Part shown: piece after piece, positions 38,296 through 47,477 of the stretch
Layout of the letters: every line of letters starts with the position of its first letter
Position numbering within the stretch: the stretch's first letter is position 1
Source: Bacteroidaceae bacterium
Lineage (GTDB): Bacteria > Bacteroidota > Bacteroidia > Bacteroidales > Bacteroidaceae
Length of the DNA stretch: 64,000 nt
NCBI GenBank assembly: GCA_024398475.1
Contig: JAKSJB010000004.1
Span: forward strand, 62,001 to 126,000
Direction: 5' to 3'
Made by a program: the position numbers and the translations under genes
Notes under the pieces: generated by a model
Databases searched by the model: none
What the model saw: only the letters and a program-made list of their open reading frames with translations
Told to the model about the DNA's origin: nothing

Positions 38296-40118
38296 AAGAT
38301 GTCAATCTCGAACATAGAAAATTCATTGTAGCGGCAATTGCACTTGCAGTTGTCTTTATCTATATCTGCAGATTGGCATACCTCCAACTAGGTCCCAACG
38401 ATTATGAAGACAATGCCAAGCACAATGCCATTTACAATAAAGTCCTCTTCCCTTCACGCGGATCCATTTACGACCGTAACGGCAAGTTGCTCGTTTATAA
38501 CGAACCTGCATACGATGTAATGGTCATCACTCGGGAAATAAGCGATCTCGATACTGCTGCATTCTGCAAGACGCTGCAAATCACGAAGGAAGAGTTTGAG
38601 GAGCAGATGGATTTCATCAAAGACACAAGTCGCAATCCAGGATATTCATCATATTCCCAACAACTTTTCATGCCTCAGATTTCTGCATCTGAATATTCAA
38701 TACTGCAGGAGAAACTATACCGATTCCATGGATTTTACGTACGCGAGCATACGGTTCGCAGATACAAATACCCCAATGCTGCCCACATTCTAGGTGACGT
38801 AGCAGAAGTATCTGGTACCGACATCGAAAAAGATGACTACTACAGCGCCGGCGACTACATAGGCAAGCAAGGAGTAGAACGGTCATACGAAAAGGAACTG
38901 CGAGGCACTAAGGGAGTGGAAGTACTGCTGAAGGATGCCCGTGGAAAGATACAGGGACGCTATCAGAATGGAGAACTCGATTCACTACCACGTCCAGGAA
39001 AGGACATTACCTTAAGTATCGACATCGAACTTCAGGCACTAGGCGAACGCCTCATGTCGGGAAAACGAGGCAGTATCGTAGCGATAGAACCAAGTACGGG
39101 CGAAGTACTTTGTCTTGTTTCCGCACCGAACTACAACCCACAGACCCTCGTAGGCAAGGAACGCAGCAAACGTATTATCCAGATGATCAAGGACCAAAGC
39201 CGCCCTATGCTCAACCGAGCCATATCCGGCACCTACCCACCAGGATCCACATTCAAGCCTGGTCAGGCATTGACCATGCTTCAGGAAGGAATCATCACAT
39301 CAGGCACGCCATTCCCATGCAACGGAGGATTCAGATACAGAAATCTGAAAGTAGGCTGTCACGCCCATCCATCACCGATATCACTCTATCCTGCCATAGC
39401 CACATCATGCAATGGATATTTCTGCTGGGGACTCTACCACATGTTCAACAACCGCAGTCGCTATTCCAGCACACAGGAAGCCATGACCACATGGAAAGAC
39501 TACATGGTGTCAATGGGATTCGGATATAAATTAGGCATCGACCTTCCCGGAGAAGCACGAGGGATGATTCCAAATGCAGAATACTACGACAAGCATCTCC
39601 ACCATTGGAACGCACTAACCGTCATCAGTATTGCCATTGGTCAGGGAGAAGTAACGCTGACCCCACTTCAGATAGCCAATCAGGGAGCCACAATCGCCAA
39701 CCGTGGTCACTACATCACGCCACACATTGTGAAAAGCATACACGGAGGACACATAGCAGACAGTCTCCGTCAAGTACATCACACCAAGGTAAGTCCACGC
39801 TACTACGACGACATCATACGAGGGATGCGAAGTGCCGTAACTACAGGAACATGCAAAGGAGCGGAAAATCCCTGGTATGACGTATGCGGGAAAACCGGAA
39901 CGGCACAGAACCGAGGTCACGACCACTCAGCATTCATGGGATTCGCGCCACGCAACAATCCACAGATTGCCATTGCGGTATATGTAGAGAACGGAGGATT
40001 CGGAGCAGCCTTCGGAGTACCGATTGGAGCCCTCATGATGGAACAGTACATACGAGGCGAACTCTCCCCCGACAGTAAGGTACGTGCCGAAAACATACAA
40101 AGCAGAAGCATAAACTAA
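38292..40118 (+). CDS. mrdA: Penicillin-binding protein 2 (elongasome transpeptidase)
   Basis: Crosslinks peptidoglycan during cell elongation in complex with RodA. An N-terminal transmembrane anchor (about 11-29) is followed by the dimerisation/pedestal domain (SRGSIYDRNGKLLVYNEPAY) and the transpeptidase domain with all three active-site motifs: SxxK in PPGSTFKPGQA, SxN as SCN in ATSCNGYFCWG, and KTG in CGKTGTAQNRGHDHSAF. The 608 aa are normal for bacterial PBP2. It overlaps mreD by 4 bp and precedes rodA by 9 bp. Confidence 0.98.
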   Translation: MKDVNLEHRKFIVAAIALAVVFIYICRLAYLQLGPNDYEDNAKHNAIYNKVLFPSRGSIYDRNGKLLVYNEPAYDVMVITREISDLDTAAFCKTLQITKEEFEEQMDFIKDTSRNPGYSSYSQQLFMPQISASEYSILQEKLYRFHGFYVREHTVRRYKYPNAAHILGDVAEVSGTDIEKDDYYSAGDYIGKQGVERSYEKELRGTKGVEVLLKDARGKIQGRYQNGELDSLPRPGKDITLSIDIELQALGERLMSGKRGSIVAIEPSTGEVLCLVSAPNYNPQTLVGKERSKRIIQMIKDQSRPMLNRAISGTYPPGSTFKPGQALTMLQEGIITSGTPFPCNGGFRYRNLKVGCHAHPSPISLYPAIATSCNGYFCWGLYHMFNNRSRYSSTQEAMTTWKDYMVSMGFGYKLGIDLPGEARGMIPNAEYYDKHLHHWNALTVISIAIGQGEVTLTPLQIANQGATIANRGHYITPHIVKSIHGGHIADSLRQVHHTKVSPRYYDDIIRGMRSAVTTGTCKGAENPWYDVCGKTGTAQNRGHDHSAFMGFAPRNNPQIAIAVYVENGGFGAAFGVPIGALMMEQYIRGELSPDSKVRAENIQSRSIN

Positions 40119-40127
40119 ATTATCCCC

Positions 40128-41597
40128 ATGTATAACAACTATCAGTCAAACAAAGGTATATTCTCGTCACTCGATTGGATTACAATCGGGCTGTACGTCA
40201 TTCTGATAATCTGGGGATGGTTTTCAGTATGCGGAGCATCATACGACGTAGGTCATCCGAACGTTTTCGGATTTGAGAGCAACTCCGGCAAACAACTCGT
40301 TTGGATAATCACCTCACTCGCATTGGCAGGAGCCTTGCTAATGATTGAAAAACGGTTCTACTACAATGCAGCCACGTTCATATACGTACTAATGCTATTG
40401 CTGCTCATACTCACCATATTCATAGCCCCCGACACAAAAGGCTCACGCTCATGGATACCAATAGGTCCTGTAAAACTCCAACCTGCAGAATTTGCCAAGT
40501 TTGCAGCTGCCCTAGCCATCGGGAAATATATGGACAGTTATGGTTTCAAGGTATCCAACATACGTGAGTTCTGCAAGGTAGCAGCCATGGTATTCATACC
40601 GATGATACTGATTATCTGCCAAAAAGAGACAGGATCCGCACTCGTATATCTAGCATTCTTCCTTGTATTCTATCGTGAAGGAATGACAGGCAGCATCCTC
40701 TTTGCAGCCTTTGCCTTCGTTGTTTATTTCGTGATAGGACTGAAATACGAAGATGACCTCATCACCAATATGCCCGTATCAGTCGGAGAGTTTGTCGTAC
40801 TACTCCTTTCTTACATTTTTACTGCAGCGCTCATGCTACGCTACCAGCGAGGATGCCCACATCTCATTGAAACCATTCTCGCAGGGATAGGTATTAACCT
40901 GGCAGCATACCTCTTCTCTGCCTTCGTCATACCGTTCAACATCTGCATCGTACAGATAATAGTCAACATCGGACTAATGGTTTATATATTCTCGCAATAC
41001 CTCTACGACAAGTTGGCAAAACACCTACTCATACTCCTTTTTGCCCTATCTTCTACCCTCACATTCTTCGCCTGCGACTACGTGTTCAACAACATTCTGC
41101 GTGACCACCAACGAGTACGTATAGAAGTTCTGTTAGGAAAGAAAGACGACATACGCGGAGCCGGTTACAACGTCAATCAGGCAAAGATTGCCATTGGGTC
41201 AGGAGGTTTCTTCGGAAAAGGGTTCCTGCAAGGCACCCAGACAAAACTACGTTACGTACCAGAGCAGGATACCGACTTCATTTTCTGTACTGTAGGGGAA
41301 GAAGAAGGATTCGTGGGATCAGTAGGCGTGTTGCTATTCTATCTCTTCTTTATCTGGCGACTCATCGTCCTTGCCGAACGACAACCCGACACCCTCGGAC
41401 GAGTCTATGGCTACAGTGTTGTAAGCATATTCCTCTTCCACCTCTTCGTCAATATCGGTATGGTACTCGGTATGACACCCGTCATAGGCATACCGCTGCC
41501 ATTCTTCAGTTACGGAGGCTCATCGCTGTGGGGATTCACCCTTCTTCTCTTTATTTTTCTGCGCATGGATGCAGAACGTAATCTCAAGACCAAATAA
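40128..41597 (+). CDS. rodA: Rod shape-determining protein RodA (SEDS glycosyltransferase)
   Basis: The SEDS-family polymerase that makes glycan strands together with PBP2. Multi-pass membrane protein; SEDS landmarks are RSWIPIGPVKLQPAEFAKFA, the loop QVRIEVLL-like VRIEVLLGKKDDIRGAGYNV, AIGSGGFFGKGFLQGTQTKL, PEQDTDFIFCTVGEEEGFVG and TPVIGIPLPFFSYGGSS. At 489 aa it is longer than the usual 370-420, owing to extra hydrophobic segments in the middle (about residues 205-310). It is the last gene of the shape cluster. Confidence 0.97.
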   Translation: MYNNYQSNKGIFSSLDWITIGLYVILIIWGWFSVCGASYDVGHPNVFGFESNSGKQLVWIITSLALAGALLMIEKRFYYNAATFIYVLMLLLLILTIFIAPDTKGSRSWIPIGPVKLQPAEFAKFAAALAIGKYMDSYGFKVSNIREFCKVAAMVFIPMILIICQKETGSALVYLAFFLVFYREGMTGSILFAAFAFVVYFVIGLKYEDDLITNMPVSVGEFVVLLLSYIFTAALMLRYQRGCPHLIETILAGIGINLAAYLFSAFVIPFNICIVQIIVNIGLMVYIFSQYLYDKLAKHLLILLFALSSTLTFFACDYVFNNILRDHQRVRIEVLLGKKDDIRGAGYNVNQAKIAIGSGGFFGKGFLQGTQTKLRYVPEQDTDFIFCTVGEEEGFVGSVGVLLFYLFFIWRLIVLAERQPDTLGRVYGYSVVSIFLFHLFVNIGMVLGMTPVIGIPLPFFSYGGSSLWGFTLLLFIFLRMDAERNLKTK

Positions 41598-41738
41598 CCC
41601 CTCACACGTAAAGCATTCATTTTTGCAGCATCGCGATGTCACCGTTGTAAGTTCTACATCAGTTTGTTTCAACTTTGTTGTTAATTCGAACAACTCTCCG
41701 TTCATTCTCCTAATTACATACTATAGAACATTTCTGTT

Positions 41739-42242
41739 ATGGGAAAGATTAATATTATGGTCGGTGACATCACCAAACTTAAAGTTGACGCAATAGTCAA
41801 TGCTGCAAACCGTTCACTTCTGGGCGGAGGCGGTGTGGACGGAGCCATACATCGTGCTGCAGGAAGGGAACTTCTGAAGGAATGCATGACCTTGGGCGGT
41901 TGTGAGACAGGGCAGAGCAAGATTACGGAAGCATACAAGCTGCCATGCAGGTACGTGATTCATACTGTAGGTCCAGTTTATTACGGTCGTGAAGATGAGC
42001 CAGCCCTACTCGCTTCATGCTACAGGACAGCTCTTGCCATCGCGAAGGAAAAGGGCATCAGAAGTATTGCCTTTCCGTGCATAAGTACAGGTGTATATGG
42101 CTATCCAAAATCCGAAGCGGCACAGATTGCGATGAAGACAATTCAGGAAGCATTTGCCGAAGGTTATGACGGAGAAGTAATCATCTGCTGCTTCGTAGAC
42201 GAGGATGCAACTTTCTATAATTTGAATGCAATTGAAGAATAA
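41739..42242 (+). CDS. Macro-domain protein (ADP-ribose/O-acetyl-ADP-ribose processing)
   Basis: A single macro domain of 167 aa, close to the YmdB-like type that removes ADP-ribose-linked modifications or deacetylates O-acetyl-ADP-ribose. Ligand-binding signatures are clear: [20 protein letters not shown], the glycine loop [27 protein letters not shown] and the distal loop [16 protein letters not shown]. Cytosolic, no signal. It begins 141 bp after rodA; that spacer has no recognised promoter and only a weak 6-bp hairpin at 41677-41694. Confidence 0.95.
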   Translation: MGKINIMVGDITKLKVDAIVNAANRSLLGGGGVDGAIHRAAGRELLKECMTLGGCETGQSKITEAYKLPCRYVIHTVGPVYYGREDEPALLASCYRTALAIAKEKGIRSIAFPCISTGVYGYPKSEAAQIAMKTIQEAFAEGYDGEVIICCFVDEDATFYNLNAIEE

Positions 42243-42272
42243 TAAGAATCAACACAAAAAGCGATTAATACT

Positions 42273-43064
42273 ATGTCATTCTATATAGGTTTATACGACA
42301 AGTCAAAAGCTCCGCAAAAGAAGGAAGAATTGGCAGAATGGCTTCACCAGCAAACGGATTACAATGTTCAAGACGGCATCTACGATGATATTTCCATTGT
42401 GTCAAATCCCAATTTGGAAAAAGCCTACCGAGAACTTATCAAGGTCTTTCCTACTGGCAACGGAAGGGATGCTCTGCCGGAAGAAGAACAGTTTGAGGAC
42501 TTTGACGATTGGTGGGCGGATTATGCCATAACCGACGGGCTTGTTTACATACAGTTTGGTTCTGCTCATGGAGAAGAAGCAAACGACATGGTTATTCAAT
42601 TGGCAGAAAAGTACGACCTTGGAATATTCGACCCATACGATGACACTTATGCCGTAGCCGAAGAGTCAGAAAATCAATCACCTGCCACGGCTACATACAT
42701 TCCAAAGCAGCCATACCCACTAACTGATCCGACACTTTATTCCATCCGCTATTATGATGCCGACAGAATGACCATAATTCAGGCAGTCAAGGTTTCCTTT
42801 GACAACAGTTACAAATGTGCCTACTCTTCATTGAAGATATGGTTTTTCCACACATTTGCCATTACATTCCTTTTATGCCTTGCATTGACAATATGTCTTT
42901 TCATTTTTGTATTATGTAAGTACGGTATAGAAGAAGTGACATCCAAATGGTATATGTTCACGATACCTTTCATATTCATTCCGCTCATTTTATTGTATTC
43001 ATTTTGGACGGAATTTCTTGTTCCTCGTAATGATCGTCTGCAAAAAGCAAAGTTACACAAGTAA
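42273..43064 (+). CDS. Unknown protein with two C-terminal membrane helices, 263 aa
   Basis: Not recognised. The N-terminal 150 residues are soluble and acidic; the pattern FDDWWADYAITDGLVYIQFG followed by LAEKYDLGIFDPYDDTY suggests a small alpha/beta domain seen in scattered bacterial proteins of unknown role. A linker leads to two strong hydrophobic helices (about 193-215 and 226-247) and a basic end. The likely topology places the acidic domain in the cytosol. It starts 30 bp after the macro-domain gene and probably belongs to the same transcript. Confidence 0.75.
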   Translation: MSFYIGLYDKSKAPQKKEELAEWLHQQTDYNVQDGIYDDISIVSNPNLEKAYRELIKVFPTGNGRDALPEEEQFEDFDDWWADYAITDGLVYIQFGSAHGEEANDMVIQLAEKYDLGIFDPYDDTYAVAEESENQSPATATYIPKQPYPLTDPTLYSIRYYDADRMTIIQAVKVSFDNSYKCAYSSLKIWFFHTFAITFLLCLALTICLFIFVLCKYGIEEVTSKWYMFTIPFIFIPLILLYSFWTEFLVPRNDRLQKAKLHK

Positions 43065-43178
43065 TATTTTTTTGACAAAATAAATGATATAGAACAAGTG
43101 GAACTGACAGAATATGTTTTTTTCACTCACTTATTACAATTATTTGGACATAATGTATAGATGTATTGAAATTCTTAC

Positions 43179-43186
43179 TATCTTTG
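43179..43186 (+). promoter_or_regulatory. Promoter -7 box of the thioredoxin gene
   Basis: TATCTTTG fits TAnnTTTG and lies 57 bp before the thioredoxin ATG. No TTG occurs at the preferred distance; the nearest are 10 and 32 bp upstream. Confidence 0.45.
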
Positions 43187-43243
43187 CAGTGATAAATCAA
43201 TCAACTTACCAAACAATAACCAAACAATACAAAAAAACATATT

Positions 43244-43552
43244 ATGGAAATTACTACAGAAAATTACAAGGAGATTCTTGCTCAGGACAAATTGGTCGTT
43301 CTCGACTTCTGGGCAACTTGGTGCGGGCCATGCAAGAAAATTGCTCCATTTGTGGAACAACTTGCTGAGGAATATGCCGACAAGGCCATCATCGGTAAAG
43401 TAAACGTAGAGGATGAAGATGACCTCGCTTCTGAATATAGCATCCGTAACATACCTACTATTCTTTACATCAAGAACGGGGAAGTGGTAGACAAGTTTGT
43501 TGGAGCCACTACAAAGGACGTTCTTGAGGAGAAGCTGAAGGCTCTGCTTTAA
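43244..43552 (+). CDS. trxA: Thioredoxin
   Basis: A cytosolic disulfide reductase of normal length (102 aa). The active site is FWATWCGPCKKIAPF (WCGPC near residues 28-32), and the cis-proline loop is IRNIPTILYIKNG with the following GE-VVDKFVGATT. No signal peptide. The unit is flanked by spacers of 179 and 98 bp; after the stop an ACAAATC/GATTTGT hairpin (43576-43594) lacks a T-run and is only a weak terminator candidate. Confidence 0.97.
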   Translation: MEITTENYKEILAQDKLVVLDFWATWCGPCKKIAPFVEQLAEEYADKAIIGKVNVEDEDDLASEYSIRNIPTILYIKNGEVVDKFVGATTKDVLEEKLKALL

Positions 43553-43650
43553 TGAGTAAGCGAACCTACAAGACAACAAATCAATAAGATTTGTGATTCG
43601 GTTGGAATTCCAGGATTCAGTCAGAAACATCTAATCATAAATAAAACATT

Positions 43651-43971
43651 ATGGCAGGAATTGACGACGAGATACTCCGCGGTGCGGAAGAAGACGCACA
43701 GGAAGTGGCATACATCATGAACTATCTTCCACAGGAAGTGAAGGAGAGGTTCAATGAAGATGACATCTATTATTGCATAGATGTAATTCTTGACTATTTC
43801 ATGTCGGCAAATCCCGACAGTGAAGGTTATTACGACATTGACCTCGACGAACTGACAGATATAGTCATAAAAAAAGCCAAGCAGGAAAAGATCGGCGAGT
43901 GGGAACACGACGACGTATTCTTCATTGTGCAGGCAGAACTTGATTACAACGAGCAATTGGAAGACGAATAA
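43651..43971 (+). CDS. Small acidic protein of unknown function, 106 aa
   Basis: Not recognised beyond being a soluble, very acidic protein (many Asp and Glu, and several Tyr), predicted mostly helical, with MNYLPQEVKERFNEDDIYYC and IDLDELTDIVIKKAKQEKIG. No motif for catalysis or metal binding is evident. It ends 10 bp before the zinc metallopeptidase gene and is probably co-transcribed with it. Confidence 0.8.
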   Translation: MAGIDDEILRGAEEDAQEVAYIMNYLPQEVKERFNEDDIYYCIDVILDYFMSANPDSEGYYDIDLDELTDIVIKKAKQEKIGEWEHDDVFFIVQAELDYNEQLEDE

Positions 43972-43981
43972 CAGAAAATAT

Positions 43982-44713
43982 ATGTACGACTACGGACCTA
44001 CATCACTGATGGCTTCGCCATCGACCATATATTGGGTACTTTTCATCGGAGTTGCCATCATCAGTTGGCTAGTACAGAAAAATCTGCAGAACAAGTTTGA
44101 GAAGTACTCCAATGTGCGTGGTTTTGTAGGGCTGACAGGAAGGGAGATTGCTGAAAAAATGCTTTCTGACTACGGAATTACCAACGTAAAGGTATGCAGC
44201 ATTAACGGACAACTTACCGACCACTACAACCCTACAGACTTGACACTCAACCTCAGCGAGGCCGTGTATGCAAGCAACAGCATCATGGCTCAGGCAGTTG
44301 CTGCCCACGAATGTGGTCATGCCGTACAGCACGCTCTCAGTTATGCTCCTCTCACGCTTCGAAGCAAACTCGTACCAGTGGTCACGTTCTCTTCAAAGTG
44401 GATGACACTTATTCTGCTTGGAGGTATGCTGTTACTCAGTTATTCTGGTAACCCATGGTTGTTGGGAGTAGGAATAGTTTTCTTCGCAATGACCACACTC
44501 TTTGCATTCATCACACTTCCAGTGGAGATTGATGCTTCACGACGTGCCATACAATGGCTCGATCAGCGTGGAATGACCGACAGAGACACACACGGCTATG
44601 CGGTAAGCGCACTCAAGGCTGCTGCATATACATACGTAGTGGCTGCTCTCAGTTCACTTGCCACACTGCTTTACTACATTATGATTTTTGTTTCAGGTGC
44701 AAGGCGTAGGTAA
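43982..44713 (+). CDS. Membrane zinc metallopeptidase (YugP-like), 243 aa
   Basis: An inner-membrane protease-like protein. The start at 43982 (MYDYGPTSLMASPSTIYWVL) is chosen because it lies right after the previous stop; the frame extends upstream to 43925 but would overlap that gene by 47 bp. A first helix (about 14-33) is followed by AEKMLSDYGITNVKV and the zinc motif HECGHAVQHA (about 107-116), with further helices at about 135-155 and 160-185 and a last one near the C-terminus. The HExxH plus DASRRA pattern matches the YugP family of unknown physiological substrate. Confidence 0.92.
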   Translation: MYDYGPTSLMASPSTIYWVLFIGVAIISWLVQKNLQNKFEKYSNVRGFVGLTGREIAEKMLSDYGITNVKVCSINGQLTDHYNPTDLTLNLSEAVYASNSIMAQAVAAHECGHAVQHALSYAPLTLRSKLVPVVTFSSKWMTLILLGGMLLLSYSGNPWLLGVGIVFFAMTTLFAFITLPVEIDASRRAIQWLDQRGMTDRDTHGYAVSALKAAAYTYVVAALSSLATLLYYIMIFVSGARRR

Positions 44714-44784
44714 TGCCTCAGACAGACAATCATAATAGATACAGCAATTATTATACTCATAACACATATTCAAGACGTAGATAA

Positions 44785-46269
44785 ATGCCACAGCATCAGG
44801 GAGAATACCAAATTCAACAGCAACGGCAACAAACAAAACTCTCACCACAGCAGTTGGCCGTGATGAAACTCATCGAACTACCTATCGGCGAGTTGGAGCA
44901 ATGCGTCAAGAATAACGTAATAGAAAATACAGCACTGGAGGAAGGACGTCAGGATTTCGGCAAGGAGGAAGATGATTATCAGGAAGACGGCATCGGTGAG
45001 GAATACAGCAACGACACTAGCAGAAACGAAAAGACTGATACTTCTTTCGATGACTATGCTTCCCTGGATGACGTGCCCAGTTACCTCTACAACCAAAGAG
45101 AGGAAACACGACAGGAAATGCCGTTGGGTGACACAAAATCCTTCATGGACGACCTAATCGGACAGATTTCAGACTATGACCTCAATGAGCATCAGCAAGA
45201 ACTGCTGAAATACCTAATAGGTTCGCTCAACGACGACGGATTTATCGAACGTGATATTCCAGGGTTAGTTACCGACATCATACTTTACCACGATATAGAA
45301 ACCGACGAAGAGGAACTAACCTATCTGCTGCACATCCTGCAACAGTTTGACCCTGCAGGCATAGGGGCAAGGAATACTCGGGAATGTCTGCTTATTCAAT
45401 TGGAACGCAGGAACATTGCAGAGAACCCGTCAGAATTGATTGAGCATAGGATTATTGCAGATTATTACGATGACTTGGTGAATCAGCGTGTGGAATCACT
45501 TGCGCGCAAGTTGGGCGTGACTGTGCAACGTATACACGAAGCCTTTGAAAATCTTTCTAAACTGAACCCACGTCCGGGTATCGCCCTTTGCGAATCAGCC
45601 AACACAGTTTCACAGACTATAATACCCGATTTTATCATCGAGACTTCACCCGATGGAACTATCGACCTTTCACTAAATAATGGTGATATTCCAGAACTGC
45701 ATATTAGCAAAGAATACGAAGCCAACCTAAAACTGTATCAGCAGAACAAGGGAAAGATGTCGCGCCAGGCTCGTGAGGCATTCGAGTACACACAGCAGAA
45801 AGTAGAGAAGGCACGTTTCTTTATAGACTCCATACGCCAGCGCCATAACACCCTATTATCCACGATGAAAGCAATTATTGACTATCAGCGAGAATTCATT
45901 CTATCGCAGGACGAATCTGCATTGATACCCATGAGATTGGAGGATATTGCACAACGCGTAGGATTAGATACCTCAACTATATCACGTGTAAGAAAGAGCA
46001 AATATGCCGTCGTAGACGGAAATATATATCCACTCGACATTTTCTTCAAGCACGCGAGAACAAATGCCGACGGAGAAATCATCGAACATTCGGAAGTTAC
46101 TGATGCCCTGCGTCGGTTGATCGACAGTGAAGACAAGTCGAATCCTCTGACTGACATGCAACTGTCAGAAAAACTAAAGACAGCCGGATTCAATATTAGC
46201 CGCAGAACCATAGCAAAATACCGTCTTGGTATGGGAATTCCTTCGACTAAGGATAGAAAGGATATCTAA
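44785..46269 (+). CDS. rpoN: RNA polymerase sigma-54 factor
   Basis: Sigma-54 directs RNA polymerase to -24/-12 promoters and needs AAA+ activators. Region I is Gln/Leu-rich (QQRQQTKLSPQQLAVMKLIE, residues about 9-30), region II is acidic (about 50-110), the core-binding domain lies at about 120-310, the DNA-binding HTH near RLEDIAQRVGLDTSTISRVR, and the RpoN box is SRRTIAKYRLGMGIPSTK at the C-terminus, slightly altered from ARRTVAKYRE. The 494 aa are typical. No activator gene is visible nearby. Confidence 0.98.
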   Translation: MPQHQGEYQIQQQRQQTKLSPQQLAVMKLIELPIGELEQCVKNNVIENTALEEGRQDFGKEEDDYQEDGIGEEYSNDTSRNEKTDTSFDDYASLDDVPSYLYNQREETRQEMPLGDTKSFMDDLIGQISDYDLNEHQQELLKYLIGSLNDDGFIERDIPGLVTDIILYHDIETDEEELTYLLHILQQFDPAGIGARNTRECLLIQLERRNIAENPSELIEHRIIADYYDDLVNQRVESLARKLGVTVQRIHEAFENLSKLNPRPGIALCESANTVSQTIIPDFIIETSPDGTIDLSLNNGDIPELHISKEYEANLKLYQQNKGKMSRQAREAFEYTQQKVEKARFFIDSIRQRHNTLLSTMKAIIDYQREFILSQDESALIPMRLEDIAQRVGLDTSTISRVRKSKYAVVDGNIYPLDIFFKHARTNADGEIIEHSEVTDALRRLIDSEDKSNPLTDMQLSEKLKTAGFNISRRTIAKYRLGMGIPSTKDRKDI

Positions 46270-46314
46270 ACTGCAAGAATGTAAAATAGGAACATATCAT
46301 AACACAATACTGTC

Positions 46315-46944
46315 ATGCCACAACTCACATCAAGGCAATTGATCAACAGCGCCCGTATATACTGTATGGTATTCTCGCCATTCTATGCTCCTATATGGGC
46401 ATTCATTTGGCTGTTCCTATTCAGTTATCTAAGACTGTCACCCCTATTCTACAAGATATTCATACTGGTAACGGTATTAATGTTTACCATAGTAATACCG
46501 AGAATTACCATCAATATATTTCGCAGAATAAACAAATGGACACATTGGCAACTCAGCCATCGCGAACATAGGTACACTCCTTACGTGATTACCATTGCCA
46601 GTTATATTGCATGTGTACTGCTGTTTGCCAATATGAATGCCGCCCAGTTCATGCTTGGTATCCTTGTAGCCACACTCGTGGCTGGTATTCTTTGCGGCAT
46701 ACTGAACATCTGGTGGAAAATAAGCACACACGTAGCCGCCATGGGAGGACTGACAGGAACGGTACTGGCATTCAGTCATCTGTTCTACTTCAATCCTATC
46801 CCAATGCTTTGCGTAATGTTATTCCTGTCTGGATTGATGGGAACAAGCAGAATGATTCTGCGTCAGCACAGCCTCTCACAAGTATTGGGGGGATTCTTCG
46901 TTGGTTTGATTTGTGCAATGGTTTTCATCCTTATTGGATGGTGA
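46315..46944 (+). CDS. PAP2-like membrane protein, 209 aa
   Basis: A polytopic inner-membrane protein with about six hydrophobic segments. The pattern STHVAAMGGLTG followed by GTSRMILRQHSLSQVLGGFF resembles the second and third PAP2 phosphatase motifs (SxxxxH with Ser-Arg ... His). The first motif (KxxxxxxRP) is not evident, so catalytic activity is uncertain. It follows rpoN by 45 bp and may share its transcript. Confidence 0.7.
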   Translation: MPQLTSRQLINSARIYCMVFSPFYAPIWAFIWLFLFSYLRLSPLFYKIFILVTVLMFTIVIPRITINIFRRINKWTHWQLSHREHRYTPYVITIASYIACVLLFANMNAAQFMLGILVATLVAGILCGILNIWWKISTHVAAMGGLTGTVLAFSHLFYFNPIPMLCVMLFLSGLMGTSRMILRQHSLSQVLGGFFVGLICAMVFILIGW

Positions 46945-46990
46945 TTAAACGCAAGTTCCAACGCAGACACTAGTACATACACAAATCTGA

Positions 46991-47035
46991 ATAATCGAGG
47001 ATTCGAAATATTGAAAATCAGAGAACTCGAATTAT
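46991..47035. promoter_or_regulatory. Inverted repeat upstream of purE
   Basis: ATAATCGAG (46991-46999) and CTCGAATTAT (47026-47035) are complementary over nine pairs with one bulged T, around a 26-nt centre that itself starts with ATTCGA. No T-run follows. It could be an operator for the purE-ispG unit. No TAnnTTTG box was found in this spacer. Confidence 0.35.
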
Positions 47036-47066
47036 CAAAAAAAGCAAAACATAAAAATATAGAATT

Positions 47067-47462
47067 ATGGTTTCAATTATCATGGGCAGTCAGTCAGACA
47101 TGCCAGTTATGGAAAAAGCGAAGGCATACCTCGAAGAGCAGGGAGTGCCTTACGAAGTAAACGTTATTTCAGCACACAGAAATCCTGAAGGCGTTGCAGA
47201 ATTTGCAAAGACAGCCAAGGACCGTGGGGTGAAAGTTATCATTGCCGGAGCCGGAATGGCTGCAGCCTTGCCCGGAGTAATTGCGGCATACACATCACTC
47301 CCCGTAATCGGTGTGCCTATCAAGTCGGGAGCACTTCAAGGCATTGACGCATTGCTTGCAATCGTTCAGATGCCACCTGGAGTACCTGTAGCAACTATGG
47401 CTATAGATGGAGCAAAAAATGCTGCAGTCTTTGCATGCAGGATCCTCAATCTCAACAAATAG
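47067..47462 (+). CDS. purE: 5-(carboxyamino)imidazole ribonucleotide mutase, C-terminally short
   Basis: PurE converts N5-CAIR to CAIR in purine synthesis. The N-terminal and active-site parts are canonical: [34 protein letters not shown] with the catalytic His, and [20 protein letters not shown]. The protein stops at residue 131 after [12 protein letters not shown], whereas family members usually have about 155-170 residues with a C-terminal helix. There is no frame extension past the TAG. ispG follows after 15 bp. Confidence 0.93.
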   Translation: MVSIIMGSQSDMPVMEKAKAYLEEQGVPYEVNVISAHRNPEGVAEFAKTAKDRGVKVIIAGAGMAAALPGVIAAYTSLPVIGVPIKSGALQGIDALLAIVQMPPGVPVATMAIDGAKNAAVFACRILNLNK

Positions 47463-47477
47463 TACTATACTTTTATC

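Noticed and set aside
41677-41694. Terminator after rodA
   Set aside because: Only a 6-bp stem without a T-run, too weak to call.
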